Assembly: GCF_036345255.1 (NCBI RefSeq)
Contig: NZ_CP107783.1
Coordinates: forward strand, 9,355,001-9,419,000
Reading direction: 5' to 3'
From: Streptomyces sp. NBC_00569
Lineage (GTDB): Bacteria; Actinomycetota; Actinomycetes; Streptomycetales; Streptomycetaceae
Length of the DNA stretch: 64,000 nucleotides
In this document: piece by piece, positions 7,857 to 17,495 of the stretch
Position numbering within the stretch: the first letter of the stretch is position 1
Layout: every line of letters begins with the position of its first letter
Program-made: the position numbers and the translations under genes
The notes under the pieces: generated by a model
What the model saw: the letters and a program-made list of their open reading frames with translations, nothing else
Database searches by the model: none
Told to the model about the DNA's origin: nothing

Positions 7857-8414
7857 TCAGCCCATCGTCTTGGCCCCGTCGATGGACTCGCGGATGATGT
7901 CTGCGTGGCCGGCGTGCTGGGCGGTCTCGGCGACGACGTGCATCAGCACCCGGCGGGCCGACCACTGGGCGTTCTCCTCGAACCACGGGGCCTTCGGCAG
8001 CGGCCACGCGGCATCCAGGTCGGGCAGAGCGGCGACCACCTCGTCGGTCCGGCGGGCCATCTCGGCGTAGGCGGCCAGCACACCGGCCAGCGTCTCATCG
8101 GGCAGCAGCCGGAACCCGTCCTCGCGACGGGCCCAGTCGGCCTCCGTCATGGCCATGAAGTCGGCCGTGGGGGACGGGCCGTTGAGAATGAAGTCGACCC
8201 AGCACCGCTCGACCTCGGTGACGTGCTTGATGAGACCGCCCAGGCACAGGGCGCTCGCCGTGGTCTGCTTCCGGGCCTGCTCGTCGGTGAGGTCACGAGT
8301 GGTGAAGCGCAGGAAGTTCCGGTGCTTGTCCAGCACCTCCAGCCACTCGGCACGCTCGCCGCTGACGGCCGGTGCCCCTGCCAGGTCATGGGTGTCCAGC
8401 TCGTTGACAGCCAT
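7857..8414 (-). CDS. DinB-family protein (possible mycothiol-dependent enzyme)
   Basis: A 185-residue four-helix-bundle protein of the DinB/DUF664 type common in actinomycetes. The metal-binding histidines expected for the fold are present: one in GGLIKHVTEVERCW (about residue 65), and two at the C-terminus in LMHVVAETAQHAGHADIIRE. The family includes mycothiol S-transferases and unassigned proteins; the substrate is unknown. The ATG at 8414 was chosen because GGAGG stands seven bases upstream. It is convergent with the phosphotriesterase-like gene, with a 20-bp gap. Confidence 0.85.
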   Translation of the reverse strand: MAVNELDTHDLAGAPAVSGERAEWLEVLDKHRNFLRFTTRDLTDEQARKQTTASALCLGGLIKHVTEVERCWVDFILNGPSPTADFMAMTEADWARREDGFRLLPDETLAGVLAAYAEMARRTDEVVAALPDLDAAWPLPKAPWFEENAQWSARRVLMHVVAETAQHAGHADIIRESIDGAKTMG

Positions 8415-8537
8415 GGTTTCCGCCTCCACATGTTTCTGTTCTGTTGGACAAGAGCCACGTTATGAGGCATAGAGGCCAGATGCTGTCCTACATGCGCCGG
8501 TGACGGGCAAAGGGCCTGCCGAAACCGCCCGACCCAG

Positions 8538-8592
8538 TGACGCGTGAGCCCCGGGACAGCCGCAGTGCGACTGTCCCGGGGCTCACGCGTCA
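8538..8592 (-). terminator. Strong hairpin terminator downstream of pyc
   Basis: Perfect 22-bp inverted repeat (8538-8559 and 8571-8592) with an 11-nt loop; the arm core is CGCGTGAGCCCCGGGACAG. It ends 18 bp after the pyc stop and also lies beyond the divergent 5' end of the DinB gene. It has no U-run, as is common in actinomycetes. Confidence 0.85.
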
Positions 8593-8610
8593 GGCCTCGG
8601 GCGTCAGGCT

Positions 8611-11600
8611 TCAGGCGAGTTCGACCAGCAGGTCGCCGCCCTCCACCTGCTGGATGGCGTTGATGGCGAGCCGGGACACCGTGCCACCCTTCGGGGCCGT
8701 GATGGAGGCCTCCATCTTCATCGCCTCGATCGTGGCCACCGTCGCACCGGCCTCCACGGTGTCGCCCTCGGCCACCGCCAGCGTGACGACGCCCGCGAAC
8801 GGCGCCGCGACATGGTTCGAGTTGGCCTTGTCGGCCTTCTCGGTCGCCGGGATGTCCGACGCCACGGAGTGGTCCCGTACCTGGATCGGCCGCAGTTGAC
8901 CGTTCAGCGTGGCCATCACGGTGCGCACACCGCGCTCGTCCGCCTCACCGATGGCCTCCAGCTCGATGAGCAGCCGGACGCCGGGTTCCAGGTCCACGGA
9001 GTACTCGCGCCCGGGGCTGATGCCGTAGAAGAAGTCCTTGCTCGCCAGCACGCTGGTGTCGCCGTAGGCCTGCCGGTGGTTCTCGAATTCCTTGGTCGGG
9101 CCGGGGAACAGCAGCTGGTTCAGCGTCGCCCGCGGGTCCTTCGCAAGCCCGGCGCGCTCCTCGGCGGACAGCTCGCGCATCGGCTCGGGGCCCGTGCGTC
9201 CCTGCAGCGCCTTGGTGCGGAACGGCTCCGGCCACCCGCCGGGCGGCAGGCCCAGCTCGCCGTGCAGGAACCCGATGACCGAGGACGGGAGGTCGAACGA
9301 GTTCGGCTCGGCCTCGAAGTCCTCGGGCGACACCCCGGCGCCCACGAGGTGCAGCGCGAGGTCGCCGACCACCTTGGACGAAGGGGTGACCTTCACGAGG
9401 TGGCCGAGGATCCGGTCGGCGGCGGCGTACATGGCTTCGATGTCCTCGAAGCGGTCGCCGAGCCCGAGCGCGATGGCCTGCGTCCGGAGATTGGACAGCT
9501 GGCCGCCCGGGATCTCGTGGTGGTAGACGCGGCCGGTCGGTGAGGACAGGCCCGCCTCGAACGGCGCGTAGATCTTGCGCACGCTCTCCCAGTACGGCTC
9601 CAGATCGCAGACCGCCTGAAGATCAAGGCCGGTCGGCCGCTCCGAATGGTTGGTGGCGGCGACGATCGCCGACAGCGACGGCTGCGAGGTGGTGCCCGCC
9701 ATCGACGCCACCGCTCCGTCCACCGCGTCCGCGCCCGCCTGGATCGCCGCGAGATAGGTGGCCAGCTGGCCACCCGCGGTGTCGTGGGTGTGGATGTGTA
9801 CGGGCAGATCGAACTCCCTGCGCAGCGCGGAGACGAGCTTCGCCGCCGCGGGAGCGCGCAGCAGCCCCGCCATGTCCTTGACCGCGAGCACATGGGCGCC
9901 CGCGTCCACGATCTGCTCCGCGAGACGCAGGTAGTAGTCGAGCGTGTAGAGCTTCTCCGACGGGTCGGACAGGTCTGAGGTGTAGCACAGGGCCACCTCC
10001 GCGACCGCCGAGCCGGTCTCACGCACCGCCTCGATGGCGGGCCGCATCTGACCCACGTCGTTCAGGGCGTCGAAGATGCGGAAGATGTCGATGCCGGTCG
10101 CGGCCGCCTCTTGCACGAAGGCGTTGGTCACCTCGGTGGGGTACGGCGTGTAGCCGACGGTGTTACGGCCGCGCAGCAGCATCTGCAGGCAGATGTTGGG
10201 CACGGCCGCGCGCAGTTCGGCGAGCCGGTCCCACGGGTCCTCGGCGAGGAAGCGCAGCGCGACGTCGTAGGTCGCGCCGCCCCAGCACTCCAGCGAAAGC
10301 AGCTGCGGCACCGTCTGCGCCACGGCCGGTGCCACGGCGAGCAGGTCCTTGGTACGGACCCGGGTGGCGAGCAGCGACTGATGCGCGTCCCGGAACGTGG
10401 TGTCGGTGACACCGATGGTGGGCGAGGCGCGCAGCCACCGGGCGAAGCCCTCGGGGCCGAGCTCCGTCAGCTTCTGCTTGGAGCCGGCCGGCGGCGCGCC
10501 TTCGGGCAGCCGTGGCAGCTTGGTCGCCGCGTCGATCAGCGGGGGCCGCTCGCCGTGCGGCTTGTTGACCGTGACATCGGCGAGGTAGGTGAGCAACTTC
10601 GAGCCGCGGTCCGCCGAGTGACGGGCGGTCAGCAGATGGGGTCGTGTCTCGATGAACGAGGTGGTGACGCGTCCGGCGGCGAAGTCGGGATCGTCGAGAA
10701 CGGCCTGGAGGAAGGGGATGTTCGTCGACACACCACGGATGCGGAACTCGGCGACGGCACGCCGGGCCCGGCCCACCGCCGTCTCGAAGTCCCGTCCCCG
10801 GCACGTGAGTTTGACCAGCATCGAGTCGAAGTGCGCGCTGATCTCCGTACCGGCATGAGTGGTGCCGCCGTCCAGCCGGATGCCGGAGCCGCCCGGGGAA
10901 CGGTAGGCGCTGATCTGGCCGGTGTCGGGGCGGAAACCGTTGGCCGGGTCCTCGGTGGTGATCCTGCACTGCAGCGCGGCGCCGCGGAGGCGGACGGTGT
11001 CCTGGGACAGGCCGAGGTCGTCCAGCGTCTCGCCGGCGGCGATCCGCAGCTGGGACTGGACGAGGTCCACATCGGTGACTTCCTCGGTCACCGTGTGCTC
11101 GACCTGGATCCGCGGGTTCATCTCGATGAACACATGCTGTCCGGCGGGGTCGAGGAGGAATTCCACGGTGCCCGCGTTGCGGTAGCCGATCTGCCGGGCG
11201 AACTTCACGGCGTCGGCGCAGATCCGCTCGCGTACCTCGGGATCGAGGTTCGGCGCGGGGGCCAGCTCGATCACCTTCTGGTGGCGTCGCTGCAAGGAGC
11301 AGTCGCGCTCGAAGAGATGGATGACCCGGCCCTCGCCGTCGGCGAGGATCTGCACCTCGATGTGCCGGGGCTCGACGACGGCCTTCTCCAGGAAGACGGT
11401 CGGGTCGCCGAACGCCGACTCGGCCTCACGGGCCGCCGCCTCGATCGACTCGCGCAGCGTCGCCGCGTCCTCGACGCGCCGCATGCCGCGCCCGCCGCCA
11501 CCGGCCACGGCCTTCACGAAGAGCGGGAAACCGAGATCGTCGGCCGCCCGGACCAGTTCGTCGACGTCGGTGGAGGGCTGCGAGGAGCCGAGGACCGGTA

Positions 11601-11985
11601 CGCCGGCCGCGCGGGCCGCGGCCACGGCACGCGCCTTGTTCCCCGTCAGTTCGAGCGTCTCCGCGCTCGGCCCGACGAACGTGATGCCGGAACGCTCACA
11701 CGCGAGGGCCAGTTCGGGGTTCTCGGACAGGAAGCCGTACCCGGGATAGATGGCGTCGGCGCCGGCCTTGCGCGCCGCGCGGATGATCTCCTCGACGGAG
11801 AGATAGGCCCGCACGGGGTGCCCGGCCTCGCCGATCTCGTAGGCTTCGTCCGCCTTCATCCGGTGCAGGGAGTTGCGGTCCTCGTGGGGGAACACCGCGA
11901 CGGTTCGAGCCCCTAGCTCAAAGCCGGCGCGGAACGCCCGGATCGCGATCTCTCCGCGGTTGGCGACGAGCACCTTACGGAACAT
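8611..11985 (-). CDS. pyc: Pyruvate carboxylase
   Basis: A 1124-residue biotin enzyme converting pyruvate, bicarbonate and ATP to oxaloacetate (anaplerosis). Domains in order: biotin carboxylase (residues 1-450, start FRKVLVANRGEIAIR, ATP-grasp loop AVAGGGGRGMR, active-site EMNPRIQVEH), carboxyltransferase HMGL-like barrel (about 530-830, TDTTFRDAHQS, metal site HIHTHDTAGG), PYC/OADA linker, and C-terminal biotinyl domain with IEAMKMEAS, biotinylated Lys about 1090. Length equals that of single-chain Pyc. ATG at 11985 is preferred over the one 6 bp upstream because GGAAGG is correctly spaced only from it. A perfect hairpin terminator follows. The gene is monocistronic. Confidence 0.96.
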   Translation of the reverse strand: MFRKVLVANRGEIAIRAFRAGFELGARTVAVFPHEDRNSLHRMKADEAYEIGEAGHPVRAYLSVEEIIRAARKAGADAIYPGYGFLSENPELALACERSGITFVGPSAETLELTGNKARAVAAARAAGVPVLGSSQPSTDVDELVRAADDLGFPLFVKAVAGGGGRGMRRVEDAATLRESIEAAAREAESAFGDPTVFLEKAVVEPRHIEVQILADGEGRVIHLFERDCSLQRRHQKVIELAPAPNLDPEVRERICADAVKFARQIGYRNAGTVEFLLDPAGQHVFIEMNPRIQVEHTVTEEVTDVDLVQSQLRIAAGETLDDLGLSQDTVRLRGAALQCRITTEDPANGFRPDTGQISAYRSPGGSGIRLDGGTTHAGTEISAHFDSMLVKLTCRGRDFETAVGRARRAVAEFRIRGVSTNIPFLQAVLDDPDFAAGRVTTSFIETRPHLLTARHSADRGSKLLTYLADVTVNKPHGERPPLIDAATKLPRLPEGAPPAGSKQKLTELGPEGFARWLRASPTIGVTDTTFRDAHQSLLATRVRTKDLLAVAPAVAQTVPQLLSLECWGGATYDVALRFLAEDPWDRLAELRAAVPNICLQMLLRGRNTVGYTPYPTEVTNAFVQEAAATGIDIFRIFDALNDVGQMRPAIEAVRETGSAVAEVALCYTSDLSDPSEKLYTLDYYLRLAEQIVDAGAHVLAVKDMAGLLRAPAAAKLVSALRREFDLPVHIHTHDTAGGQLATYLAAIQAGADAVDGAVASMAGTTSQPSLSAIVAATNHSERPTGLDLQAVCDLEPYWESVRKIYAPFEAGLSSPTGRVYHHEIPGGQLSNLRTQAIALGLGDRFEDIEAMYAAADRILGHLVKVTPSSKVVGDLALHLVGAGVSPEDFEAEPNSFDLPSSVIGFLHGELGLPPGGWPEPFRTKALQGRTGPEPMRELSAEERAGLAKDPRATLNQLLFPGPTKEFENHRQAYGDTSVLASKDFFYGISPGREYSVDLEPGVRLLIELEAIGEADERGVRTVMATLNGQLRPIQVRDHSVASDIPATEKADKANSNHVAAPFAGVVTLAVAEGDTVEAGATVATIEAMKMEASITAPKGGTVSRLAINAIQQVEGGDLLVELA

Positions 11986-12582
11986 GCGCATGTCCTTCCG
12001 TCGCCCGGAATGGGCGAACTGTCGGGTTGCGGGGCGTCACGCTCCCGGATCATGCCACCTCTGCACTCCAGACATCCAGGTGCACTACGTCACACGCCGC
12101 AGCGTCGGGTGACGGTGCCCAACGGCCCTGAGGCGCGCTCCGGACGGGGCGGCCGCATGTGGCGACAGGGGAACCCCGGCTCGGCGGAATCGCGTGCCTC
12201 CATGGACGCCGAGAGGGTTGGTAGTGCTCATGAGTTGACCTCCGGAGGAGATCGCTGAATCTCATCGCCTGTGGCAACGTGAACGGTAAGTGCGGTATTC
12301 GCATGAAGGCATCACGAGGAGCGCACGAAATGAGCACACCGGTGTGAGGTGTTCGACGGCGAAATGGATCGCGTGCTCACACATTTGGGCAAGTTGCCGA
12401 TTACCTGGCCATATTTGGGATATTCCGATGGCCGTGTAACGCGGCGGCGGTGGCGTGACGCAGAGTTGTACGTGCCCGCGAGACGCCTTGTGCGTGTGGT
12501 GCGGCAGGCGATTGCCTGAGAGAGCCGGAAGCGATGTCCGCCCCTGCCTCAGCCTGCAAGATGACGTCAGATTGGATTTCCC
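11986..12582. other. Long intergenic region upstream of pyc and a small membrane protein gene
   Basis: Nearly 600 bp holding the divergent promoters of pyc (left) and the 12583 gene (right). A 14-codon open frame (ATG at 12303, ending before GTGTTC) contains an internal GAGGAGCG ribosome site followed by ATGAGCACACCG, which may be a leader peptide or the broken start of a lost gene. No riboswitch or RNA gene was recognised. Confidence 0.35.
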
Positions 12583-12951
12583 GTGAGCAATACCGACCCG
12601 ATGGCCGGACCGCCCCACCCCTACGACCAGTACCAGCAGCCCCCACAGCCACCGCAGCGCCCTGAGCGGCGCGAGGGCGGGGCCCGCCGGGCTGGACTGG
12701 TCATCCATACCATCGCCGACATAGCCGCGGCGTTCCTGGGTCTGTGGATTCTGCTCTACCTGCTCGAAGCCAACCAGGACAACGTCTTCGTCGGATTCGT
12801 GCACGGAATGGCCGACTGGCTGGCCTGGTGGTCACAGGATGTTTTCACCATGGACACAGAGGGCCTTCGGGTTCTCCTCAATTACGGTCTGCCGGCAGTG
12901 ATTTACCTGCTGGTCGGGCATGGGATCGCCGCGCGACTCAACCGCGTGTGA
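12583..12951 (+). CDS. Small two-helix membrane protein, function unknown
   Basis: 122 residues from a GTG start. The N-terminal 35 residues are proline/glutamine rich and cytoplasmic-looking (YDQYQQPPQPPQRPERR). Two hydrophobic helices follow at about residues 38-62 (AFLGLWILLYLLEA) and 95-115 (LPAVIYLLVGHGIA), joined by a tryptophan-rich loop. The layout resembles small actinobacterial membrane proteins found next to another short gene; no function is known to me. No strong ribosome site precedes the GTG. It is probably transcribed with the short gene 59 bp downstream. Confidence 0.7.
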   Translation: MSNTDPMAGPPHPYDQYQQPPQPPQRPERREGGARRAGLVIHTIADIAAAFLGLWILLYLLEANQDNVFVGFVHGMADWLAWWSQDVFTMDTEGLRVLLNYGLPAVIYLLVGHGIAARLNRV

Positions 12952-13010
12952 CGGCGATTGAGCCCGCATTACCCGACGGCCGCCCCAGATACCGATAAGG
13001 ACCCAGCCCT

Positions 13011-13220
13011 GTGAATCCCAGCTCAACCGGAAACGACCATCTGCCGGTCTACGAGAGCCTGGTACGTGAGCGCGGTGACGTCGTGGCCGAGGCTCGCCTG
13101 GTAGCTGCTGAGGCGCTGCACCAGGCGGCCTATGCGCTCAGCGGTCACGGTGGGGTTCGGCCGATGCCCGGTCCGGCCGAACACCCCGCGGGGCCGCAAG
13201 GGCACGTCGGTGGCGCCTAG
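13011..13220 (+). CDS. Small protein, probably truncated by a MITE-like insertion
   Basis: A 69-residue frame with GTG start and AAGGA upstream. The first 40 or so residues (HLPVYESLVRERGDVVAEAR onward) form a convincing acidic/helical protein N-terminus. The C-terminal third is proline/glycine-rich and compositionally different, and the stop TAG lies inside the CTAG target duplication of the element at 13221-13402. The original protein may therefore have ended elsewhere. It is likely co-transcribed with the membrane protein upstream. Function unknown. Confidence 0.5.
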   Translation: MNPSSTGNDHLPVYESLVRERGDVVAEARLVAAEALHQAAYALSGHGGVRPMPGPAEHPAGPQGHVGGA

Positions 13221-13406
13221 GGCCCGTCCGGCGGATCTTGTCGCGGACGCGGGGTCTGGCACGCCGACCTGCGGCGTTGTCGTCGGTTGCCAACGCTCCG
13301 CGTTGTCGCCCTCCTCCGCCTTGCATCTCGACGCACCAGACCCCGCTCACCAGCACAGATCAGCGCGGGCCTCCGAGTGCGACCTGATCCGCCGGACAGA
13401 CCCTAG
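13217..13406. mobile_element. MITE-like element with imperfect terminal inverted repeats and CTAG target duplication
   Basis: A 182-bp element (13221-13402) bounded by CTAG on both sides (13217-13220 and 13403-13406). Left end GGCCCGTCCGGCGGATCTTG and the reverse complement of the right end GGTCTGTCCGGCGGATCAGG agree at 16 of 20 positions. CTAG fits the YTAR target preference of IS5-group elements. The interior has no transposase frame, so it must have moved in trans. The right end is 20 bp beyond the stop of the 13427 gene. Confidence 0.72.
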
Positions 13407-13426
13407 GGCGTCGGCGTGCTCCTGAC

Positions 13427-14107
13427 TCAGCTCACGAATTCCCTGTCGCCGTAGTGCACTTGGACCGTCTGCCAGTCCACACCGAGCTTGGCGGTGAACT
13501 GCCGGGCCAGTGGCAGGTCGGCGAGCGGGGCGATGAGGACGAGCCGGCCGTCGACGGTGACCGAGCCGCCGCCGAGTCTGTCGCGGGCCACCGGGTCCGC
13601 GACCAGCTCGTCGTGCAGCCGGTTCGCGCTGACGCCGGGCGCCTCGATCTCGAGTGCGTCCGTCTCCGCCGAGGTGCGCGACAGACAGCGGAAGGTGAGC
13701 ACGGACTCCTGACGGTACGTCTTGGCGACGACACCGGCGATGTGGTTGAGCCCGTCACGGCCGACCCTGCCGATGTCGAACTCGCGTGAGCGCTCATAGG
13801 TGGCCTGCTTGAGATCGCCGGACCAGAAGACTCCCTCCATGAGCTTCGAGGCGACGGGTGAGGCCCCGTTGGCGCGGATGATCGCGCGCACTTCGTGGTC
13901 GAAGCGTGTGAGACGGGTGAGGAGCCTGGGGTCGTCCGGGTTGGTGATGACCGCGGTGTTGTTGGTGGCGAAGAGCTCCGCCGTAGGGCAATCAGCCGCG
14001 GCGGAGCTCGCGGCCGGCGAGCTTTGGGCGCCCGTGAGTCCCAGTGTCAGGGCGGCGACGGTTGCCGCCGTGAGGCGCAGCTGACGCCGCGCGATGGTGA
14101 TCTTCAT
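13427..14107 (-). CDS. Secreted protein of unknown function
   Basis: A 226-residue product when started at ATG 14107, which opens a clear Sec signal peptide (KITIARRQLRLTAATVAALTLGL, cleavage near SPAASSAAA). The mature part has a conserved-looking acidic domain with two cysteines (ADCPTAEL near residue 40 and LTFRCLSR near 130) that could form one disulfide. No enzyme motif was recognised. Neighbours are an MFS transporter gene 68 bp upstream on the same strand, possibly in one transcript, and the MITE-like element just past the stop. Confidence 0.7.
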   Translation of the reverse strand: MKITIARRQLRLTAATVAALTLGLTGAQSSPAASSAAADCPTAELFATNNTAVITNPDDPRLLTRLTRFDHEVRAIIRANGASPVASKLMEGVFWSGDLKQATYERSREFDIGRVGRDGLNHIAGVVAKTYRQESVLTFRCLSRTSAETDALEIEAPGVSANRLHDELVADPVARDRLGGGSVTVDGRLVLIAPLADLPLARQFTAKLGVDWQTVQVHYGDREFVS

Positions 14108-14174
14108 GGGTTGATCAACGACGTGGGCGGGGCTTCGTTGCGCCGGCCGCCGCCCGGTCACGCGGTCGCGGGCG

Positions 14175-15386
14175 CTACGGGGCAGAGCGTGCGTGCTCAG
14201 GTGTCGTGCGCCGCAGCCGCCGGACCAGGTAGACACCCGCGGTCGACACCAGGACCGCCATGACCGCGATGAACACGAGCCCGGCGCCCTCCAGGCCGAT
14301 CGGGCCGGTCAGTACTCCGACACCGATGACCGGTACGGAGATGCCCGCGTATGCCACCACGAACAGGGTGGAGATCACGGACGCGCGATGGTCCGGGGGA
14401 GACGCCTCGGCCACCGCGCCGAGCGCGCCACGAAATGCCAGCCCCTGTCCCGTACCGCCGACGAGCGCGCTCAGCACCACCAGGAACAGCAGGTCCCATC
14501 GCAGCGCGCCCGCGAGCAGCGCCAGCCCGGCGAGGAGCGCGGCGCAGCCCAGCGGCAGGGATCGCTCCATTCCGACCCGGGTGACCGCCAGTTGCCCCGC
14601 GGTCGAGGCGAAGAAGGCGAGCGCGACGACCAGACCGCTGACGGCGTGGTTGTCCACGTCCAGGGACTCGGCGAGGAACGCCGGACTGACCGAGGTGAAC
14701 ACCCCGAACAACGCGAACCCCACGAACGAGGCGATCGCGGCGGGCCCGAAGACCGGCCGCACCTGCGGGGGAAGGCTGGGCCGCTGCGGCCGTACGGTGC
14801 TCAGTGCCCGCCGCTCGGCCACGGTCTCCGGCAGCCACAGCAGTACGGCGGCCGAGGCGGCCACCAGCGCGAGGTGCACGGTGAAGGGCAGGTACAGGGG
14901 CCAGGCGGCGTACTGGGCGAGCAGCCCGGCGAGCAGCGGACCGCAGCCAAGCCCGCCCATGTTGGCGGCGGTCGCCACGAACGTGGCCCGGGGGCCACCG
15001 CCGTGCGGCGCCAGCTCGATCACATACACGGTGGCGGCGCCGGTGAACAGCCCGGCGGCGAACCCGGAGAGCAGTCGCCCCGCGTACAGCCACCCCAGCC
15101 CGGTGGCGCCGAGGAAGCAGACGGCGCTGGCGGCTGCGAATCCCAGACCCCACAACAACACCGGCCGCCGCCCGACGGCGTCCGACGCGTTGCCGGTCAG
15201 CAACAGCACACCGATGACCCCGAAGGCGTACACCGCATAGACGACGGTCACCGTCAGCTCGGAGAACCCGAACTTGTCCTGGTAGAGCCCGTAGAGCGGG
15301 GTCGGCAGGGTGGTCCCGGCCATGCACACGGCGAACACCGCGCCGGCAAGAGAACACTTACGCCATGCTCCGCGATCACCGTCCAT
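14175..15386 (-). CDS. MFS transporter, probable drug/proton antiporter
   Basis: A 403-residue, 12-helix major facilitator. MFS signature A appears in the 2-3 loop as GNASDAVGRRPVLLWG. The N-terminal half ends in LPETVAERRAL, and the second half has GGTGQGLAFRGALGAVAE. This order suits the small efflux/aromatic exporters common in Streptomyces. ATG at 15386 is used; an ATG at 15431 is also in frame, and neither has a good ribosome site. The next gene upstream is a CsoR-type regulator 150 bp away. Substrate unknown. Confidence 0.85.
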   Translation of the reverse strand: MDGDRGAWRKCSLAGAVFAVCMAGTTLPTPLYGLYQDKFGFSELTVTVVYAVYAFGVIGVLLLTGNASDAVGRRPVLLWGLGFAAASAVCFLGATGLGWLYAGRLLSGFAAGLFTGAATVYVIELAPHGGGPRATFVATAANMGGLGCGPLLAGLLAQYAAWPLYLPFTVHLALVAASAAVLLWLPETVAERRALSTVRPQRPSLPPQVRPVFGPAAIASFVGFALFGVFTSVSPAFLAESLDVDNHAVSGLVVALAFFASTAGQLAVTRVGMERSLPLGCAALLAGLALLAGALRWDLLFLVVLSALVGGTGQGLAFRGALGAVAEASPPDHRASVISTLFVVAYAGISVPVIGVGVLTGPIGLEGAGLVFIAVMAVLVSTAGVYLVRRLRRTTPEHARSAP

Positions 15387-15538
15387 GCCGTCGACAGTAA
15401 TTCCGCGGGCTGTCCCGCCCCGGTACGGCATGCGCCGACGCGCCGCGGGTACGGCGGCTTGGTGCGCTCACGGGGCGGTGGCGTCGTGTGCGGCGGTTTC
15501 CGGGGGTGGGGCGCTGTGTCCCACCCCCTGGGCTGTGA

Positions 15539-16020
<482 letters not shown>

Positions 16021-16042
16021 CACCAGAGGAAGTGAACGGCAC

Positions 16043-17413
16043 ATGTTCTTCGTCGACACCATCGAGATCGAGGGTCTGGGCAACCGGCACTACCTGGTCG
16101 GGGGCCCCCTGGCCGCGGTGGCGGTCGATCCGCCGCGTGACATCGACCAGGTGATCGCGGCGGCCGCGCGCCGTGGCGTGCGCATCACGCACGTCGTGGA
16201 GACACACATCCACAACGACTACGTGACGGGCGGTCTGGAGCTGGCCCGGGTCACCGGCGCCGCCTACCTGGTGCCGGCCGCCGCGCAGGTCGCCTTCGCC
16301 CGTATCCCGGTCCACGACGGCGACGTCATCGAGATCGACGAGGAACTGTCCGTGCGGGCCCTGGCGACCCCCGGCCACACCCCGCACCACACCGCGTACG
16401 TCCTGGAGGAGGCCGGTACGCCGGTCGCCGCGTTCACCGGCGGATCCCTGCTCATGGGCACCGTGGGCCGCCCCGACCTGGTCGAACCGCGCCTCACGGA
16501 GAACCTGGCCCGCGCCCAGCACGCCTCCGCGCACCGCCTCGCCGCCGAGCTGCCCGATGACACCTCGATCCTCCCCACCCACGGCTTCGGCAGCTTCTGC
16601 TCCTCCGGGCAGACCGAGGGTGAGGCGAGCACCATCGGCCGGGAGAAGGCCGTGAACGCGGCCCTGGTCCAGGACGTCGACTCCTTCGTCGCCGGTCTGC
16701 TCGCCGGCCTGGAGGACGTCCCCGCCTACTACGCGCACATGGGCCCGGCCAACTCCGCCGGCCCGGACCCCGTCGACCTGACCGCCCCCCGGCGCGCGGA
16801 TGCCGCGGAGATCGGCCTGCGGCTCGCGGCCGGCGAATGGGTCGTGGACCTGCGCAACCGCGTCGCGTTCGCCGAGGGCCATGTCGCGGGCTCGTTCAAC
16901 TTCGAGGCCGACGGCAAGATCGCCACCTACCTGGCGTGGATGATCCCGTGGGGCAAACCCGTCACCCTGCTCGCCGAAACACCCCAGCAGCTCGCCGACG
17001 CCCAGCGCGAACTGGTCCGGGTCGGGATCGACCACCCCGCGGCCGCCGCCACCGGCAGCCCGTCCGACTGGCTGAGCCCCGGCCAGGTTCCGGCATCGTT
17101 CCGCCGGGCGGCCTTCGCCGACCTGGCCGCCGAGCTGTCCCGGGCAGAGGTGCCGCCGGTGGTCCTGGATGTGCGCCGCGACTCCGAGCGCGCCGGCGGG
17201 TACGTCGAGGGCTCGGTCCACATTCCCGTACACGCACTGCACCAGCGGATCGACGAGTTGCCCGCCGGGCAGGTGTGGGTGCACTGCGCCGGCGGTATGC
17301 GGGCCGGGATCGCGGCCTCGCTGCTGGATGCGGCCGGGCGCGACGTGGTCGCCGTCGACGACGGCTTCGACCGGGCGGCAGAGGCCGGCCTGACCGTCCG
17401 CGCCGCCGCCTGA
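16043..17413 (+). CDS. Persulfide dioxygenase-rhodanese fusion (CstB-like)
   Basis: 456 residues. The N-terminal metallo-beta-lactamase domain (1-240) is of ETHE1 type: THIHNDYVTGG metal motif, LATPGHTPHH, and LPTHGFGSFCSSG. It oxidises glutathione/bacillithiol/mycothiol-type persulfides to sulfite with O2. Two rhodanese domains follow: one around 260-345 lacking a catalytic Cys (LLAETP at its loop), and one around 360-450 with active-site Cys about 415 in VHCAGGMRA. This is the CstB arrangement, coupling sulfite with a second persulfide to give thiosulfate. The ATG at 16043 follows AGAGGA. First gene of an operon with a TSUP permease and a membrane rhodanese, under a CstR-like repressor. Confidence 0.92.
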   Translation: MFFVDTIEIEGLGNRHYLVGGPLAAVAVDPPRDIDQVIAAAARRGVRITHVVETHIHNDYVTGGLELARVTGAAYLVPAAAQVAFARIPVHDGDVIEIDEELSVRALATPGHTPHHTAYVLEEAGTPVAAFTGGSLLMGTVGRPDLVEPRLTENLARAQHASAHRLAAELPDDTSILPTHGFGSFCSSGQTEGEASTIGREKAVNAALVQDVDSFVAGLLAGLEDVPAYYAHMGPANSAGPDPVDLTAPRRADAAEIGLRLAAGEWVVDLRNRVAFAEGHVAGSFNFEADGKIATYLAWMIPWGKPVTLLAETPQQLADAQRELVRVGIDHPAAAATGSPSDWLSPGQVPASFRRAAFADLAAELSRAEVPPVVLDVRRDSERAGGYVEGSVHIPVHALHQRIDELPAGQVWVHCAGGMRAGIAASLLDAAGRDVVAVDDGFDRAAEAGLTVRAAA

Positions 17414-17495
17414 GTCGTTTGATCGACACCAGTAGGAGTCCTGGTCCCGGCATGTCCTTTCTCTGTACCGGCCTCGGCCTCGATCCCGATCAGAC

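Noticed and set aside
11986..12582. A riboswitch or small RNA in the 600-bp gap upstream of pyc
   Set aside because: No conserved aptamer motif could be recognised and no terminator-like hairpin delimits a transcript.
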